64,000 nt of DNA from Chloroflexota bacterium (lineage in GTDB: Bacteria; Chloroflexota; Dehalococcoidia; Tepidiformales; Tepidiformaceae), in NCBI GenBank assembly GCA_026705605.1, contig JAPPAK010000007.1, positions 124,001 through 188,000 of the forward strand, in the 5' to 3' direction. The notes beneath the pieces are model-generated. The model was not told the DNA's origin. It worked only from the letters and a program-made list of their open reading frames with translations, and searched no databases. The position numbers were made by a program, and so were the translations under genes. Shown piece after piece: positions 26,118-34,446 of this stretch. The stretch's first letter is position 1; every line of letters starts with the position of its first letter.

Positions 26118-26178
26118 TCCGCCTCCCCGCCGCCTGTTGCGGCGCGAACCTCTACCCTACGCGCTCAGGAGGTGCGAC

Positions 26179-26937
26179 ATGGACCTGGGACTGGCTGGAC
26201 GGAAGGCGATCATCCTCGGAGCAAGCCGCGGCATTGGCCGCTACACGGCGGAGACCCTGATCGACGAGGGCGCCAACGTCGCCATCTGCGGCCGCGACGC
26301 TGATCGGCTCGCCCAGACCCGCGACGCGCTCGCCGCCCGCGGCGATGTGACCGTGCACGCCGCCCCCGCCGACCTCGCCGATTCCGAGTCGACCCGCGCC
26401 TTTGTCACGGGCGCCGTCGAGGCCCTTGGCGGCCTCGACATCCTCATCCACAACGCGACGGGCCAGTCCGGCCAGGACGCCGAGGGCTGGCAGAGCACCT
26501 TCGATGTCGACGTCATGGCCGCCGTCCACGCCGTCGAGGCGGCCCAGCCTGCCCTCGAGGAAAGCGATGCCGCCAGCGTCATCTTCATCGGCTCGACCGC
26601 CAGCAAGCAGTGGTTCGGACGATGGTCCTCCTACGGCCCGCTCAAGGGCGCCATGCGCGTGCTCGCGAACGAGCTCGGGCAGGCGCTCGGCCGCAAGGGC
26701 ATCCGCGTGAACGCGCTCTCCCCCGGCGCGACCCTCATGCCCGGCGGCAACTGGGACCGCACCCGCCAGGCCAACCCCGACTTCTACAAGAGCGTCGAGC
26801 GCAGCATCCCCTTCGGCCGCCTCGGAAGCGGCGAGGAGGTGGCGCGAGCCATCACCTTCCTCGCCAGCCCCGCCGCCAGCTGGATCAACGCCACCCACAT
26901 CATCGTCGATGGCGGCCAGGGCAAGTTCGTCGACTAA
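26179..26937 (+). CDS. short-chain dehydrogenase/reductase
   Basis: A 252-residue SDR starting at ATG 26179 behind AGGAGG. The cofactor motif GASRGIGR is at about residues 15-22. NAT replaces the usual NAG in IHNATGQSG, the Ser strand is FIGSTAS, and the active-site Tyr/Lys pair is YGPLKGA. The C-terminus ends IIVDGGQGKFVD as in 3-oxoacyl-ACP reductase-like SDRs. It is probably NADPH-dependent with unknown substrate. Its stop overlaps that of the convergent XRE gene. Confidence 0.88.
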   Translation: MDLGLAGRKAIILGASRGIGRYTAETLIDEGANVAICGRDADRLAQTRDALAARGDVTVHAAPADLADSESTRAFVTGAVEALGGLDILIHNATGQSGQDAEGWQSTFDVDVMAAVHAVEAAQPALEESDAASVIFIGSTASKQWFGRWSSYGPLKGAMRVLANELGQALGRKGIRVNALSPGATLMPGGNWDRTRQANPDFYKSVERSIPFGRLGSGEEVARAITFLASPAASWINATHIIVDGGQGKFVD

Positions 26938-27386
26938 CCCGGGCGCGAGTGGGTTCCTCGTGGTTCTGGCTCTTGCCTGGCGCCGACGACAAGGGCATTG
27001 ACGATCTCGTTAATCCGGGACAACTTGGCCGAAGCGTAGTCAGTGGCTTCGTACTTTTGAATTTGCTGCTCCTTAAGCCCTAGCCGCTCGGCAAGCTCCC
27101 GCTGGGTCAGGCCCTGAGCGATCCGTGCCTTGACGAGGAGCGCGGCCAGACGCCCTACCATGTCCAGGGCCTCCATCTGGAAGACTCCGGCCTTGAGTTC
27201 CTCGTACTCCCGCAGTTCACCTTCGAGGTCTGCCAGCTGACTTGCTACTGCGTCTTCCTGCGCTTTCGCGATGCGGGGGTGTACCCCTGCAGGGCTTTCC
27301 CGGCGCTCTCGGAGACTCTCGAGAGTGCGCGCAAAGCGAGCCGCCTGGGCCTTCGTGATCCGGTATTGCCGCTCGTTCTTAATCAT
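26934..27386 (-). CDS. XRE-family HTH protein, candidate antitoxin
   Basis: A 150-residue protein. The N-terminal two thirds are charged and helical, probably coiled coil (RRESPAGVHPRIAKAQEDAV, LEGELREYEELKAG). The Cro/C1-type helix-turn-helix lies at about residues 92-131 (GLTQRELAERLGLKEQQIQK). The start overlaps the stop of the upstream nucleotidyltransferase-like gene by four bases, so both are made from one message in toxin-first order. It would bind the 22-bp palindrome in front of the operon. Base composition is lower in G+C than in neighbouring genes, pointing to a mobile module. Confidence 0.75.
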   Translation of the reverse strand: MIKNERQYRITKAQAARFARTLESLRERRESPAGVHPRIAKAQEDAVASQLADLEGELREYEELKAGVFQMEALDMVGRLAALLVKARIAQGLTQRELAERLGLKEQQIQKYEATDYASAKLSRINEIVNALVVGARQEPEPRGTHSRPG

Positions 27387-27820
27387 GTGAATCCTCCTAG
27401 GTCTATGGCGATAATCCCCTTGCGTTCTCCGCTCTCTTTGTCGGTCTGGAAGAACTCAAGGAACGACAACCCGTTCTCAATCGCTGGAGCGCTAGCAGGA
27501 AACATCTCTCCCAAGTACGTGGCCTTCTGTGCTGCACGCCCTTGATCGAAGTCGAGAAGCACCGGGTCGAGCAAGTCAGGGTCCACCCCTTGCTCCTCCC
27601 AGCAGGCGTCGAAGTCCCCTGGCAGGTCCTTGCTGGTGATGAAACTCCCGTCGATGTAGGCGGTCTGGCATCCTGCATCTCTCAGGTTCTCAAGTGCCGA
27701 CCGGAGACCCTCAAGGAGCTGCCGCCTCCACGGTGTGCCTCCAAACCGCTTCACGATCTCGCCCCAGGCCACCCAGTGCACTCCTGGCGGCAACAGTCCG
27801 CCTTCGGTGAAGTCGGGCAC
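27383..27820 (-). CDS. DUF6932-like, nucleotidyltransferase-fold protein, candidate toxin
   Basis: A 145-residue protein from GTG 27820. Residues 58-71 read GSFITSKDLPGDFD, a full match to the nucleotidyltransferase signature hG[GS]x(9-13)Dh[DE]h, with the two metal Asp residues at 69 and 71. A third acidic position may be in DPVLLDFD. From memory the family is DUF6932. Minimal nucleotidyltransferases paired with small helical or XRE proteins are known toxins (MNT and MenT types), so I infer a toxin that modifies RNA or protein. The preceding palindrome and four-base overlap with the XRE gene support a self-regulated pair. Confidence 0.7.
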   Translation of the reverse strand: MPDFTEGGLLPPGVHWVAWGEIVKRFGGTPWRRQLLEGLRSALENLRDAGCQTAYIDGSFITSKDLPGDFDACWEEQGVDPDLLDPVLLDFDQGRAAQKATYLGEMFPASAPAIENGLSFLEFFQTDKESGERKGIIAIDLGGFT

Positions 27821-27825
27821 TATCT

Positions 27826-27847
27826 AACACAATGATATCATTGTGTT
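27826..27847. promoter_or_regulatory. perfect 22-bp palindrome, likely operator of the toxin-antitoxin operon
   Basis: AACACAATGAT is followed directly by its exact complement ATCATTGTGTT. It ends six bases before the GTG of the nucleotidyltransferase-like gene and 16 bases after the MFS stop. The centre contains TATCAT, usable as a -10 box on the minus strand. It is strikingly A+T-rich for this genome. A terminator role for the MFS gene is possible, but the weak stem and absence of a T-run favour an operator. Confidence 0.7.
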
Positions 27848-27862
27848 GAAGTTCCCGCAGTC

Positions 27863-29290
27863 CTAGCCCGGACTCGAGTTGAGCCGCGCCCGGAGCGTCG
27901 CCGCGGCATCCCGATCGCGGATGAGCAGGGCGAAGAGGATCCCCGCGGCGATGAAGATCGCGGTCACGACGAACCCGTCCGAGAATGCGCTCACCGAGCC
28001 GGCCACGCTGTCGGCGGGTCCGAGCGCTGCCCCGTAGTGCGCCAGCCGGCTCGTGAGCACCGTCGCGATGATCGCTACGCCGAAGCTCTGCGCGACCTGG
28101 CGCGTCGCGTTGAGGGCTGCCGTCGCGCGGCCCGTATCGGCCATGCTGATCTGGGCGAAGGCCGCCGTCTGCAGCGGCACCAGCATCATGCTGAAGCCGA
28201 CGCCCCGCGCGAACATCGTCCCCCGAACCCACCACAGGTCGGTCTCGAGGTCCATCAGAATGAGCGGCACGGTTGTGGCGCTCGCGGCGAGCAAGCCCAC
28301 TGCCACCAGCCGTCGCGGCCCCACGATCGGGTAGATCCGAGCCAGCAGTGGCGCCATCACCATCACGCCGATCGCCTGCGGGAAGGTTGCCAGCCCCGAC
28401 TCGAAGGGACTCATTCCGCGCTCCAGCTGCAGGATCAGCGGTAACAGGAAGAGCGTCGCCGAGAATCCCATGAAGGCAACGGCCTGGCTCGCATTGGCGA
28501 GGGCGAACAGGCGATTGGCGAACAACCGCACGTCGATGAGCGGCTCCTCCGTGCGCAGCTCCACCAGCACGAAGAGGGCCAGCAGCGCCAGTCCCGCCCC
28601 GCCGAAGCCAAGCACGACCGGATCGCCGAACCCGCGCTCCCCCGCCTCTGCCAGCCCGTAGAGGAAGACCGCCAGCCCGCCCGAGGCCAGCACCAACCCG
28701 GGAACGTCGATCCGGCCCGGTGCATCCTCGCGCTGCTCCCTGAGGAAGGCCAGCGCCAGCACGATGCCGATGACCCCAACCGGGATGTTCACGAGGAAAA
28801 TCCACGGCCACGCGAGGTAGTCGAGAATGATCCCCCCGATGAGCGGGCCGCTCGCCGGCGCGAATGTCGTCGGTACGATGAGGATGCCCGCCGCTTTCGA
28901 GCGCTCCTGCTGCGGGAACGCCCGGAACACCATCGTCTGCGAGACCGGCATCAGCAGCCCGCCGCCCAGCCCCTGCAACCCCCGGAACACGATGAGGCTC
29001 TCGATGTTCCAGGCCACCGCGCACAGCAGCGACCCTATCGTGAAGAAGGCCAGCGCCAGCACGAACATGAGCTTCGTGCCGAAGCGGTCCCCCGCCCATC
29101 CGCTCACCGGGATCCCCACCGCCACCGCCAGCAGGTAGGCCGTCACCACCCACTGCACCTCCTGCGCGGAGGCGTCCAGCTCGAAGGCGAGTACGGGCAC
29201 GGCGACGTTCACGATCGTCAGGTCCAGCAGGTTCATGAACATGCCGAACACGCTGATGAGCGCGACGATGTACTTGTGCTCCAGCCGCAT
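27863..29290 (-). CDS. MFS drug exporter, DHA2 (EmrB/QacA) type
   Basis: A 475-residue integral membrane protein with about 14 hydrophobic segments, the count of the DHA2 family. TM1 carries LLDLTIVNVAVPVL, the conserved DHA2 motif LDxTIVNVALP. The loop 2-3 motif is GWAGDRFGTKLMFV, and GPLIGGIILDYLAWPWIFLVNIPVG is the antiporter motif C region. It likely exports hydrophobic compounds in exchange for protons. It follows the CoxG-like gene by 11 bases and may be co-transcribed. No adjacent TetR or MarR regulator is seen. Confidence 0.92.
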   Translation of the reverse strand: MRLEHKYIVALISVFGMFMNLLDLTIVNVAVPVLAFELDASAQEVQWVVTAYLLAVAVGIPVSGWAGDRFGTKLMFVLALAFFTIGSLLCAVAWNIESLIVFRGLQGLGGGLLMPVSQTMVFRAFPQQERSKAAGILIVPTTFAPASGPLIGGIILDYLAWPWIFLVNIPVGVIGIVLALAFLREQREDAPGRIDVPGLVLASGGLAVFLYGLAEAGERGFGDPVVLGFGGAGLALLALFVLVELRTEEPLIDVRLFANRLFALANASQAVAFMGFSATLFLLPLILQLERGMSPFESGLATFPQAIGVMVMAPLLARIYPIVGPRRLVAVGLLAASATTVPLILMDLETDLWWVRGTMFARGVGFSMMLVPLQTAAFAQISMADTGRATAALNATRQVAQSFGVAIIATVLTSRLAHYGAALGPADSVAGSVSAFSDGFVVTAIFIAAGILFALLIRDRDAAATLRARLNSSPG

Positions 29291-29301
29291 CCGCGCCGCC
29301 G

Positions 29302-29766
29302 CTACTCCGGCTGCTCGTCGGGCGGCTCACCGGCCAGGTTGCGCGCGAGCCCCTGCAGGAAGTCCCGGATCAGAATCCGGATCGAACCCCCGATGAAGCG
29401 CCCGCCCAGCCGCGTCAGCGCCCCGTGTACCGTCAGATCGCCCCGGTAGCGAAAGAGCACGCCCTCTTCGTCCTCGTGCAACGTGATCGTTCCCTGCGCC
29501 ATCGCCGTCCCTTCCGCCGCCGCCCCGGAGAGCCGCAGGTGGTACGACTGCCCCTCCACGATGTGGCTCACCCGCGCCAGCCCCCGGAACCGCCCCCAGA
29601 ACCCCCGCACCTCGACGAACGCGACCAGCTCGTAGGTGTCCTCGTCGATCCGTTCGAGCGACTCGAAGGCCGGGAGCGCCGCCCGCAGCGTTGCCGGGTC
29701 GAACAGCGCCTGCCAGAGCGCATCCTTTGCCGCCTCGAAGCGGTGCTCACCCTCGATCTCCACCAC
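29302..29766 (-). CDS. SRPBCC/CoxG-like protein
   Basis: A 154-residue protein from a GTG. The opening VEIEGEHRFEAAKDALWQALFDPATLRAALPAFESLE is the characteristic START-like CoxG beginning. It continues through a beta-rich middle and ends in a long amphipathic helix (GGSIRILIRDFLQGLARNL). CoxG proteins accompany molybdenum hydroxylases and help membrane attachment of CO dehydrogenase-type enzymes, but no such enzyme is encoded nearby. A lipid-like ligand or chaperone role is possible. It sits upstream of the MFS exporter gene. Confidence 0.8.
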   Translation of the reverse strand: MVEIEGEHRFEAAKDALWQALFDPATLRAALPAFESLERIDEDTYELVAFVEVRGFWGRFRGLARVSHIVEGQSYHLRLSGAAAEGTAMAQGTITLHEDEEGVLFRYRGDLTVHGALTRLGGRFIGGSIRILIRDFLQGLARNLAGEPPDEQPE

Positions 29767-29836
29767 GACCCGCCCGCGCGTAGTGGCGCGCGCGGCACAT
29801 GCTACCCCGCCTGCCGCTCGCTATGATGCGCCTCCC

Positions 29837-30919
29837 ATGCTCGATCGTTTCCACGTCCCCGACGACATTGCTGTCCGCGTGCCGCCTCCCCTCATGAAGG
29901 CGACCGTCAGGAGCATCTTCGAGGCCCTCGGTTCGCCCCCCGACGACGCCGAACGCTGCGCCGAGACGCTCCTCTACGCCGACCGGCGCGGCATCGACAC
30001 CCACGGCGTCAGCAACATGATGCGCGTCTACGTCGCGGGTATCCGTGGCGGCGCCATCAATCCCGCCCCGAAGTGGCGCATCGTGCGCGAGGCCGAGGCC
30101 ACCGCCACCATCGACAGCGACGAGGGACTCGGTCTCACGGTCGGGCCCCAGGCCATGGACCTCGCCATCGAGAAGGCCCGCAAGTGCGGCATCGGCTCCG
30201 TGGCCGTCATGAACAGCCGTCACTTCGGGGCCGCCGCCTTCCACGCCCACCGCGCCGTCCCCCACGACATGATCGGCGTCGCCACCACCGTCGGCGGCAA
30301 GCAGGTCGCCCCGACGTTTGGCGCCGAGGCCCTTATTGGGCTGAACCCCATCGGCGTGGCCGTGCCCGCGCGCGATGAGGCCCCATTCGTCTTCGATGCC
30401 TCCATGAGCTCCGTCGCCGGCAACAAGATCCGCCTCGCCCGCCGCCTCGGCGCGAGCGTGCTCCCCGGCTGGATCGCCGAGAGCGACGGCACTCCGATCA
30501 TGGAAGAACGCCCCGTTCCCGATGAGTTCATGATGCTGCCCGTGGGCGGCACGCGGGAGATCGGCTCGCACAAGGGCTACAGCCTCGCCATCGTCGTCGA
30601 CGTGCTCAGCGGCGTCCTCTCCGGCACCGGCCCCGGCTTCGCCGCGCGCATCGGCAACGGCCACCACTTCCTCGCCTACCGCGTCGATGCCTTCACCGAC
30701 CTCGACCAGTTCAAGGACGACATGGACCTCTACCTGCGCACCCTCCGCGAGAGCAAGACCGCTCCCGGCCAGGAGCGCGTGTACTACGCCGGCCTGAACG
30801 CCTCCGAGAAGGAGGAGGAGCGCACCGAGATGGGCATCCCCTACCACCCCGAGGTCATCGGCTGGTTCCACGAAGTTCTCGGCGAGCTGGGCGTCCCCGA
30901 CGATCTCCCCGCCGTCTGA
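29837..30919 (+). CDS. Ldh family oxidoreductase (malate/L-lactate/ureidoglycolate dehydrogenase type)
   Basis: The ATG at 29837 gives 360 residues. Family signatures are DRRGIDTHGVSNM near residue 50, AVMNSRHFGAAAFHA near 130, GLNPIGVAVPA and SHKGYSLAIVVDVLSGVLSG. These form the NAD(P) pocket and the catalytic His of the LDH2/MDH2 family, which reduces or oxidises 2-hydroxy acids and is unrelated to classical LDH. TATGAT ends nine bases before the ATG, so the leader would be only a few bases. The substrate (malate, sulfolactate, ureidoglycolate and others) cannot be decided. Confidence 0.88.
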   Translation: MLDRFHVPDDIAVRVPPPLMKATVRSIFEALGSPPDDAERCAETLLYADRRGIDTHGVSNMMRVYVAGIRGGAINPAPKWRIVREAEATATIDSDEGLGLTVGPQAMDLAIEKARKCGIGSVAVMNSRHFGAAAFHAHRAVPHDMIGVATTVGGKQVAPTFGAEALIGLNPIGVAVPARDEAPFVFDASMSSVAGNKIRLARRLGASVLPGWIAESDGTPIMEERPVPDEFMMLPVGGTREIGSHKGYSLAIVVDVLSGVLSGTGPGFAARIGNGHHFLAYRVDAFTDLDQFKDDMDLYLRTLRESKTAPGQERVYYAGLNASEKEEERTEMGIPYHPEVIGWFHEVLGELGVPDDLPAV

Positions 30920-30945
30920 CCGCACCCCTGAACCGGCGCGGTCGC

Positions 30946-30951
30946 TAGAAT
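30946..30951 (+). promoter_or_regulatory. -10-like TAGAAT in a repeated TA[C/G]AATCCCCC element
   Basis: TAGAAT is followed by CCCCC, 28 bases before the SDR ATG at 30980, which has its own GGGAGG ribosome binding site. It is the third occurrence of this 11-base pattern in the window. Confidence 0.45.
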
Positions 30952-30979
30952 CCCCCAACACTCCGCCAGGGAGGCCAAC

Positions 30980-31759
30980 ATGGAGATTTCAGGAAAAGTA
31001 GCGCTTGTAACCGGCGCTTCATCGGGTATCGGACGCGCCACCGCGAAGGCGCTCGCCGCCGAGGGCGCCAGCGTCGCCGTCGCCGACATCGACCGCGCCG
31101 GCGGCGAGGAGACCGTGCGCGCCATCGCCGACGAGGGCGGCGAGGCCTGCTTCTTTCACGGCGACGTCTCGACCCCTTCCGGCATTCAGTCGCTCTTCGC
31201 CGCCGTCGAGGCCGCCTACGGCGGCATCGACATCGTCCACAACAACGCCGGCATCATGACCGGCGACACCCCCGGCTGGCCCGAGGTCGGCCTGGACAAG
31301 ATTCACCTCGTCGTCAGCGTCAACGCCGCCGGCGTGATGATGGGCACGGGCGCTGCCGTTCGCGCCCTTCGCAAGCGCGGTGGTGGAGCCGTCGTCAACA
31401 CCGCTTCGGTTGCTGCTCTCGGCCCCATGCCTTTCGACCCCATGTACGCCGCCACCAAGGCCGCCGTCGTCAACTTCACCGAGGCCTGCGCCATGCTCGC
31501 GGAGAGCGAGAACATCCGCGTCAACGCCGTCCTCCCCGGCATGGTCGATACCCCCATCATCGGCAAGACCGGCGACGGCGAGACCCCCGCTGCCTGGCTC
31601 GCCCCCGCGATCGCGGCGACGACCATGCTTCAGCCCGAGGACATCTCCGACAAGGTGCTGGATCTCATCAAGGACGACTCGAAGGCCGGCGCCGCCGAGC
31701 TCGTCGTCCAGCCCGACACCCCCCGCGCCGCCGAGATCGCCGCCTCCGCCGAGGACTAG
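30980..31759 (+). CDS. short-chain dehydrogenase/reductase
   Basis: A 259-residue classical SDR. It has the cofactor motif TGASSGIGRATAK at about residues 11-23, VADID at the end of the second strand (an acidic residue favouring NAD), and VHNNAGIMTG. The catalytic Ser is in NTASVAALG and the Tyr/Lys pair in YAATKAAVV. The last 25 residues differ from the usual closing GG motif (QPDTPRAAEIAASAED), so it belongs to a less common subgroup. The start follows GGGAGG with good spacing. Confidence 0.9.
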   Translation: MEISGKVALVTGASSGIGRATAKALAAEGASVAVADIDRAGGEETVRAIADEGGEACFFHGDVSTPSGIQSLFAAVEAAYGGIDIVHNNAGIMTGDTPGWPEVGLDKIHLVVSVNAAGVMMGTGAAVRALRKRGGGAVVNTASVAALGPMPFDPMYAATKAAVVNFTEACAMLAESENIRVNAVLPGMVDTPIIGKTGDGETPAAWLAPAIAATTMLQPEDISDKVLDLIKDDSKAGAAELVVQPDTPRAAEIAASAED

Positions 31760-31829
31760 CCAGGCGTTCAAGCGCAATGGGCGACTGACGGCTAGATTGA
31801 GGCGTCAGCCCTGTTTGTTGGAACTTACG

Positions 31830-32966
31830 GTGCCTGCAGCGAATGAGGAGGGCAACTTCATCCTTGCCGCTCTGTGGGCGGTCATCGCTGTCGGAGTCGC
31901 CATTGGCGTTTTCTATTCTCACGCTGACGACCTTGCCGACGCCGCTCCCGTGACCGTGGGGCAGCCAGTCCAGGGAACGATCGATCCCATCGATGAGGTC
32001 GACATCTTCCGTTTCACGGCACAGGCGGGGCAGCTTTACCAGATAGACGTGGAACTCGGAACACTTGATGGATTTTCGATAAGCCTGCTGGACGGCAACC
32101 GCCGGCGGCTGAAGTACGAGTGGATGCTGGAATACAACGCTGACGGCGGAGAGCCCATCGCGTCGCGACACATCGTCTGGGGGGCCCCTGACTCCGACGA
32201 CTACTATGTCGCTGTTGGAGGAGCCCCTGGCACCGGCAGTTACACCCTGAACATTACTTGCATTGACGACTACGCCGACGACTATGCCAACGACATCGCC
32301 GCCGCCACTGGCACCACTCCCGTGACCGTGGGGCAGCCAGTCCAGGGAGCGCTAAATTACCGCTCTGACGTCGACGTCTTCCGTTTCACCCCACAGGCAG
32401 GGCAATCCTACTACATAGCCTTCGAACGCGGAACAGGTATCCATAGGGTTCAGCGCCCGCTGCGCAGCGCCGCCCTCGCCCGGGGCGATACACGACTTTG
32501 GGACGCCGCTGGCGACACGGTCGGCTACGGCGGCGGGGTCGGCTACGATCTTTACGCTCCCCTCGTCTGGGAAGCTCCGATCGCGGGCGACTTCTACATT
32601 TCGGTCTCCGACAGCTTTACTGACCGCTACAACCTGAACGTCTCACCCATCGACCTCATAGTTGTGGGAAACCCGGTCCAGGGAGCGATCGATCCCATCG
32701 ACGAGGTCGACGTCTTCCGTTTCACGGCACAGGCGGGGCAGCTCTACCAGTTCGAGCTGGAACTCGGAACTCTCGACGACTCTGAGATGGAGCTGCTGCA
32801 CGCCGACGGCTCGACGCTGGTACCCAACGCCTACCACCGGGCGGGCGGACAGACCATCGCGTCACGACACATCGTCTGGGCGGCCCCTGACTCCGGCGAC
32901 TACTATGTCGTTATTGGAGGATGGGCTGGCACCGGCAGCTACACCCTGAAGATCACCCAACGCTAG
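31830..32966 (+). CDS. surface protein with three PPC-like beta-sandwich repeats
   Basis: The start is GTG 31830 or possibly TTG 31818; the track ORF begins inside the upstream SDR gene. The 378-residue product has an N-terminal hydrophobic segment (FILAALWAVIAVGVAIGVFY) that anchors or exports it. Three repeats of about 100 residues follow, beginning near residues 40, 164 and 278. Repeats 1 and 3 share VDxFRFTAQAGQLYQ and end APDSxDYYVxxGG followed by GTGSYTL; repeat 2 is divergent. This is the bacterial pre-peptidase C-terminal (PPC) pattern, here without a protease. It may be an extracellular binding protein. Composition is less G+C-rich than neighbours. Confidence 0.7.
   Translation: MPAANEEGNFILAALWAVIAVGVAIGVFYSHADDLADAAPVTVGQPVQGTIDPIDEVDIFRFTAQAGQLYQIDVELGTLDGFSISLLDGNRRRLKYEWMLEYNADGGEPIASRHIVWGAPDSDDYYVAVGGAPGTGSYTLNITCIDDYADDYANDIAAATGTTPVTVGQPVQGALNYRSDVDVFRFTPQAGQSYYIAFERGTGIHRVQRPLRSAALARGDTRLWDAAGDTVGYGGGVGYDLYAPLVWEAPIAGDFYISVSDSFTDRYNLNVSPIDLIVVGNPVQGAIDPIDEVDVFRFTAQAGQLYQFELELGTLDDSEMELLHADGSTLVPNAYHRAGGQTIASRHIVWAAPDSGDYYVVIGGWAGTGSYTLKITQR
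31947..32963 (+). repeat. three internal DNA repeats of the PPC-repeat gene
   Basis: Copies begin near 31947, 32319 and 32661. Copies 1 and 3 share long nearly identical stretches, for example GATCGATCCCATCGA and CGTTTCACGGCACAGGCGGGG. Copies 1 and 2 share CCCGTGACCGTGGGGCAGCC. The DNA-level identity suggests recent duplication or gene conversion. Confidence 0.75.
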
Positions 32967-33681
32967 CCCGCGCCCTTGGGATGCGCGGAAACTCCAGCCG
33001 CGCGTCGCCGAAGGTTGCGAACGCCGTCACGTTGAAGGCGGGACGAAGCTGCCGCCACACGCCCGCGCCGCGCGGCATAGTCGCTTCCCAGTCGCGCGAG
33101 AGCGTGCCCTCCACCTCCGGAAGGGGGATGCGCACGCCGTAGCGAAGCAGCGCCGGCGTGGCCTCTTCCTCCCCCGGAACGAGCAGCGCGTCGAACTTGA
33201 GCATGGTCGCGTCGCAACGCCGCAGATCTCCCATGCGGATGCGGCACAGCTCGCCTTCTTCGGACGCGATGACGGCGTTGATCCCGTCGTCGCTCACGTC
33301 GAGGTCGATCGTCCCTGCCCTCCGCGACCCGCCGAAGCAGCGTCGGCTGCTCGCGAGCTGCTCGTCCCCCTGCACGATCGCGTCGAGCAGTACGTTCCGA
33401 ATCTGGACCCGGTCCCGCGCCCCCAGGTAGAGCCCCGCCTCCCGGTACGGCCCCGCCGGCGAGTCCGGCGCGTCCACGATGATCACCTTCGCGTACGGCG
33501 GCACCGGCCGGATCAACCCCTCCGGCAGCAGGTCCATCATCTGCGTCTTGGACAGCTCGAACGTGAGGCTCACGACGCGCGTGTCGGACAGCTCCCAGCC
33601 GTCCTCCCCCTCGCCCTCCCCGGGCGCGATCGCGAGCAGGTCGGGAATCGACGCGAGCGTGCGCGTCCCGAAGTCAGGCAC
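32953..33681 (-). CDS. acetoacetate decarboxylase-like protein
   Basis: A 242-residue protein. LLPEGLIRPVPPYAKVIIVDAP followed by SPAGPYREAGLYLGAR (about residues 54-90) resembles the acetoacetate decarboxylase superfamily. The segment where true decarboxylases have a Lys-Lys Schiff-base pair reads FGGSRRAGTID, with Arg-Arg instead, so decarboxylation by that mechanism is doubtful. Relatives in this superfamily act as aldolase-dehydratases or have unknown roles. It is the last gene of a four-gene operon with an LLM oxidoreductase, a CoA-transferase and an unknown protein. Assignment is moderate. Confidence 0.55.
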   Translation of the reverse strand: MPDFGTRTLASIPDLLAIAPGEGEGEDGWELSDTRVVSLTFELSKTQMMDLLPEGLIRPVPPYAKVIIVDAPDSPAGPYREAGLYLGARDRVQIRNVLLDAIVQGDEQLASSRRCFGGSRRAGTIDLDVSDDGINAVIASEEGELCRIRMGDLRRCDATMLKFDALLVPGEEEATPALLRYGVRIPLPEVEGTLSRDWEATMPRGAGVWRQLRPAFNVTAFATFGDARLEFPRIPRARASVG

Positions 33682-33699
33682 GCGGGCCCCGCTGCCTGT

Positions 33700-34446
33700 T
33701 CACGCCGAGGCTCGCGGCGCGATTGCGAAGCAGAGTGCCTCGCCGAAGTGGGTCGCCAGGAAGGTCGGGAGCTCGCACGCGCGCCATTCTACGGGCGCGG
33801 GCGTAGCCCGCTTCCACGCATCCAGCCCCTCCGGCGCGTTCGCCACCAGCCCCACGCCACCCGCCGCCGATACCGACGCGAGCGCCGCCTCCGCGGCCTC
33901 TGCGACGCTCTCGATGCCGCCCATCACGCGCGAGGCCAGCCGCACCCGCAGGAGCGCGTACGGCTCCTCAGGGATGCCATCCGGCGCTTCAATGAACGCC
34001 TCCGCCGGCGCCGTCTCCAGCCGTTCCGACTCCGCCACCACCCACATCCCCGTCGCCACGCTCGCATCGTCGAGCCAGGCCATCGCCGCCTCCGGCGGCA
34101 GGCTTCCCTCCGCCAGGCTCGCCGTGAGCGCTCCCAGCCCGAGGAAGCTGCGTCCCACGTTGAGCACATGCACCCGGTCCGGGTCGATCTCCTCCCGCGC
34201 GAGGTCGTTCCGCCCTCCCGACGCCGCTGTGAACGCGGGCGAGTAGCCGTACGGACCGACCAGGCCCAGCACCGGCTCGGGACCGTGCCGGAGCGCCTCG
34301 CGGAAGGCCGCCGTGTACGTCGCCCGAGGCGCGGGATCGCCAAAGTGCTGCTTCCCCTCGTCCGGCGCCACCACCTCGACGTTCGCCAGCGACCCTGCCT
34401 CGAGCGCGCTCGAGTAGTCGACGACGATGCGGGCCGCTTCGCTCAC
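33700..34446 (-). CDS. protein of unknown function in the LLM/CoA-transferase operon
   Basis: A 248-residue soluble protein from a GTG that overlaps the CoA-transferase stop by four bases. It is acidic, Ala-rich, and has a single Trp-Cys patch near the C-terminus (VEWRACELPTFLATHFGEALCF). I see no recognised motif, signal peptide or membrane segment. Segments such as LGLVGPYGYSPAFTAASGG and VLNVGRSFLGLGALTASL may be loop-helix units. Strict coupling to the CoA-transferase suggests a role in the same pathway. Confidence 0.65.
   Translation of the reverse strand: MSEAARIVVDYSSALEAGSLANVEVVAPDEGKQHFGDPAPRATYTAAFREALRHGPEPVLGLVGPYGYSPAFTAASGGRNDLAREEIDPDRVHVLNVGRSFLGLGALTASLAEGSLPPEAAMAWLDDASVATGMWVVAESERLETAPAEAFIEAPDGIPEEPYALLRVRLASRVMGGIESVAEAAEAALASVSAAGGVGLVANAPEGLDAWKRATPAPVEWRACELPTFLATHFGEALCFAIAPRASA

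Noticed and set aside
33479-34246. Plus-strand Ser-rich ORF opposite the unknown operon gene
   Set aside because: It is antisense to two well-coupled minus-strand genes and has Ser/Ala-rich shadow composition.
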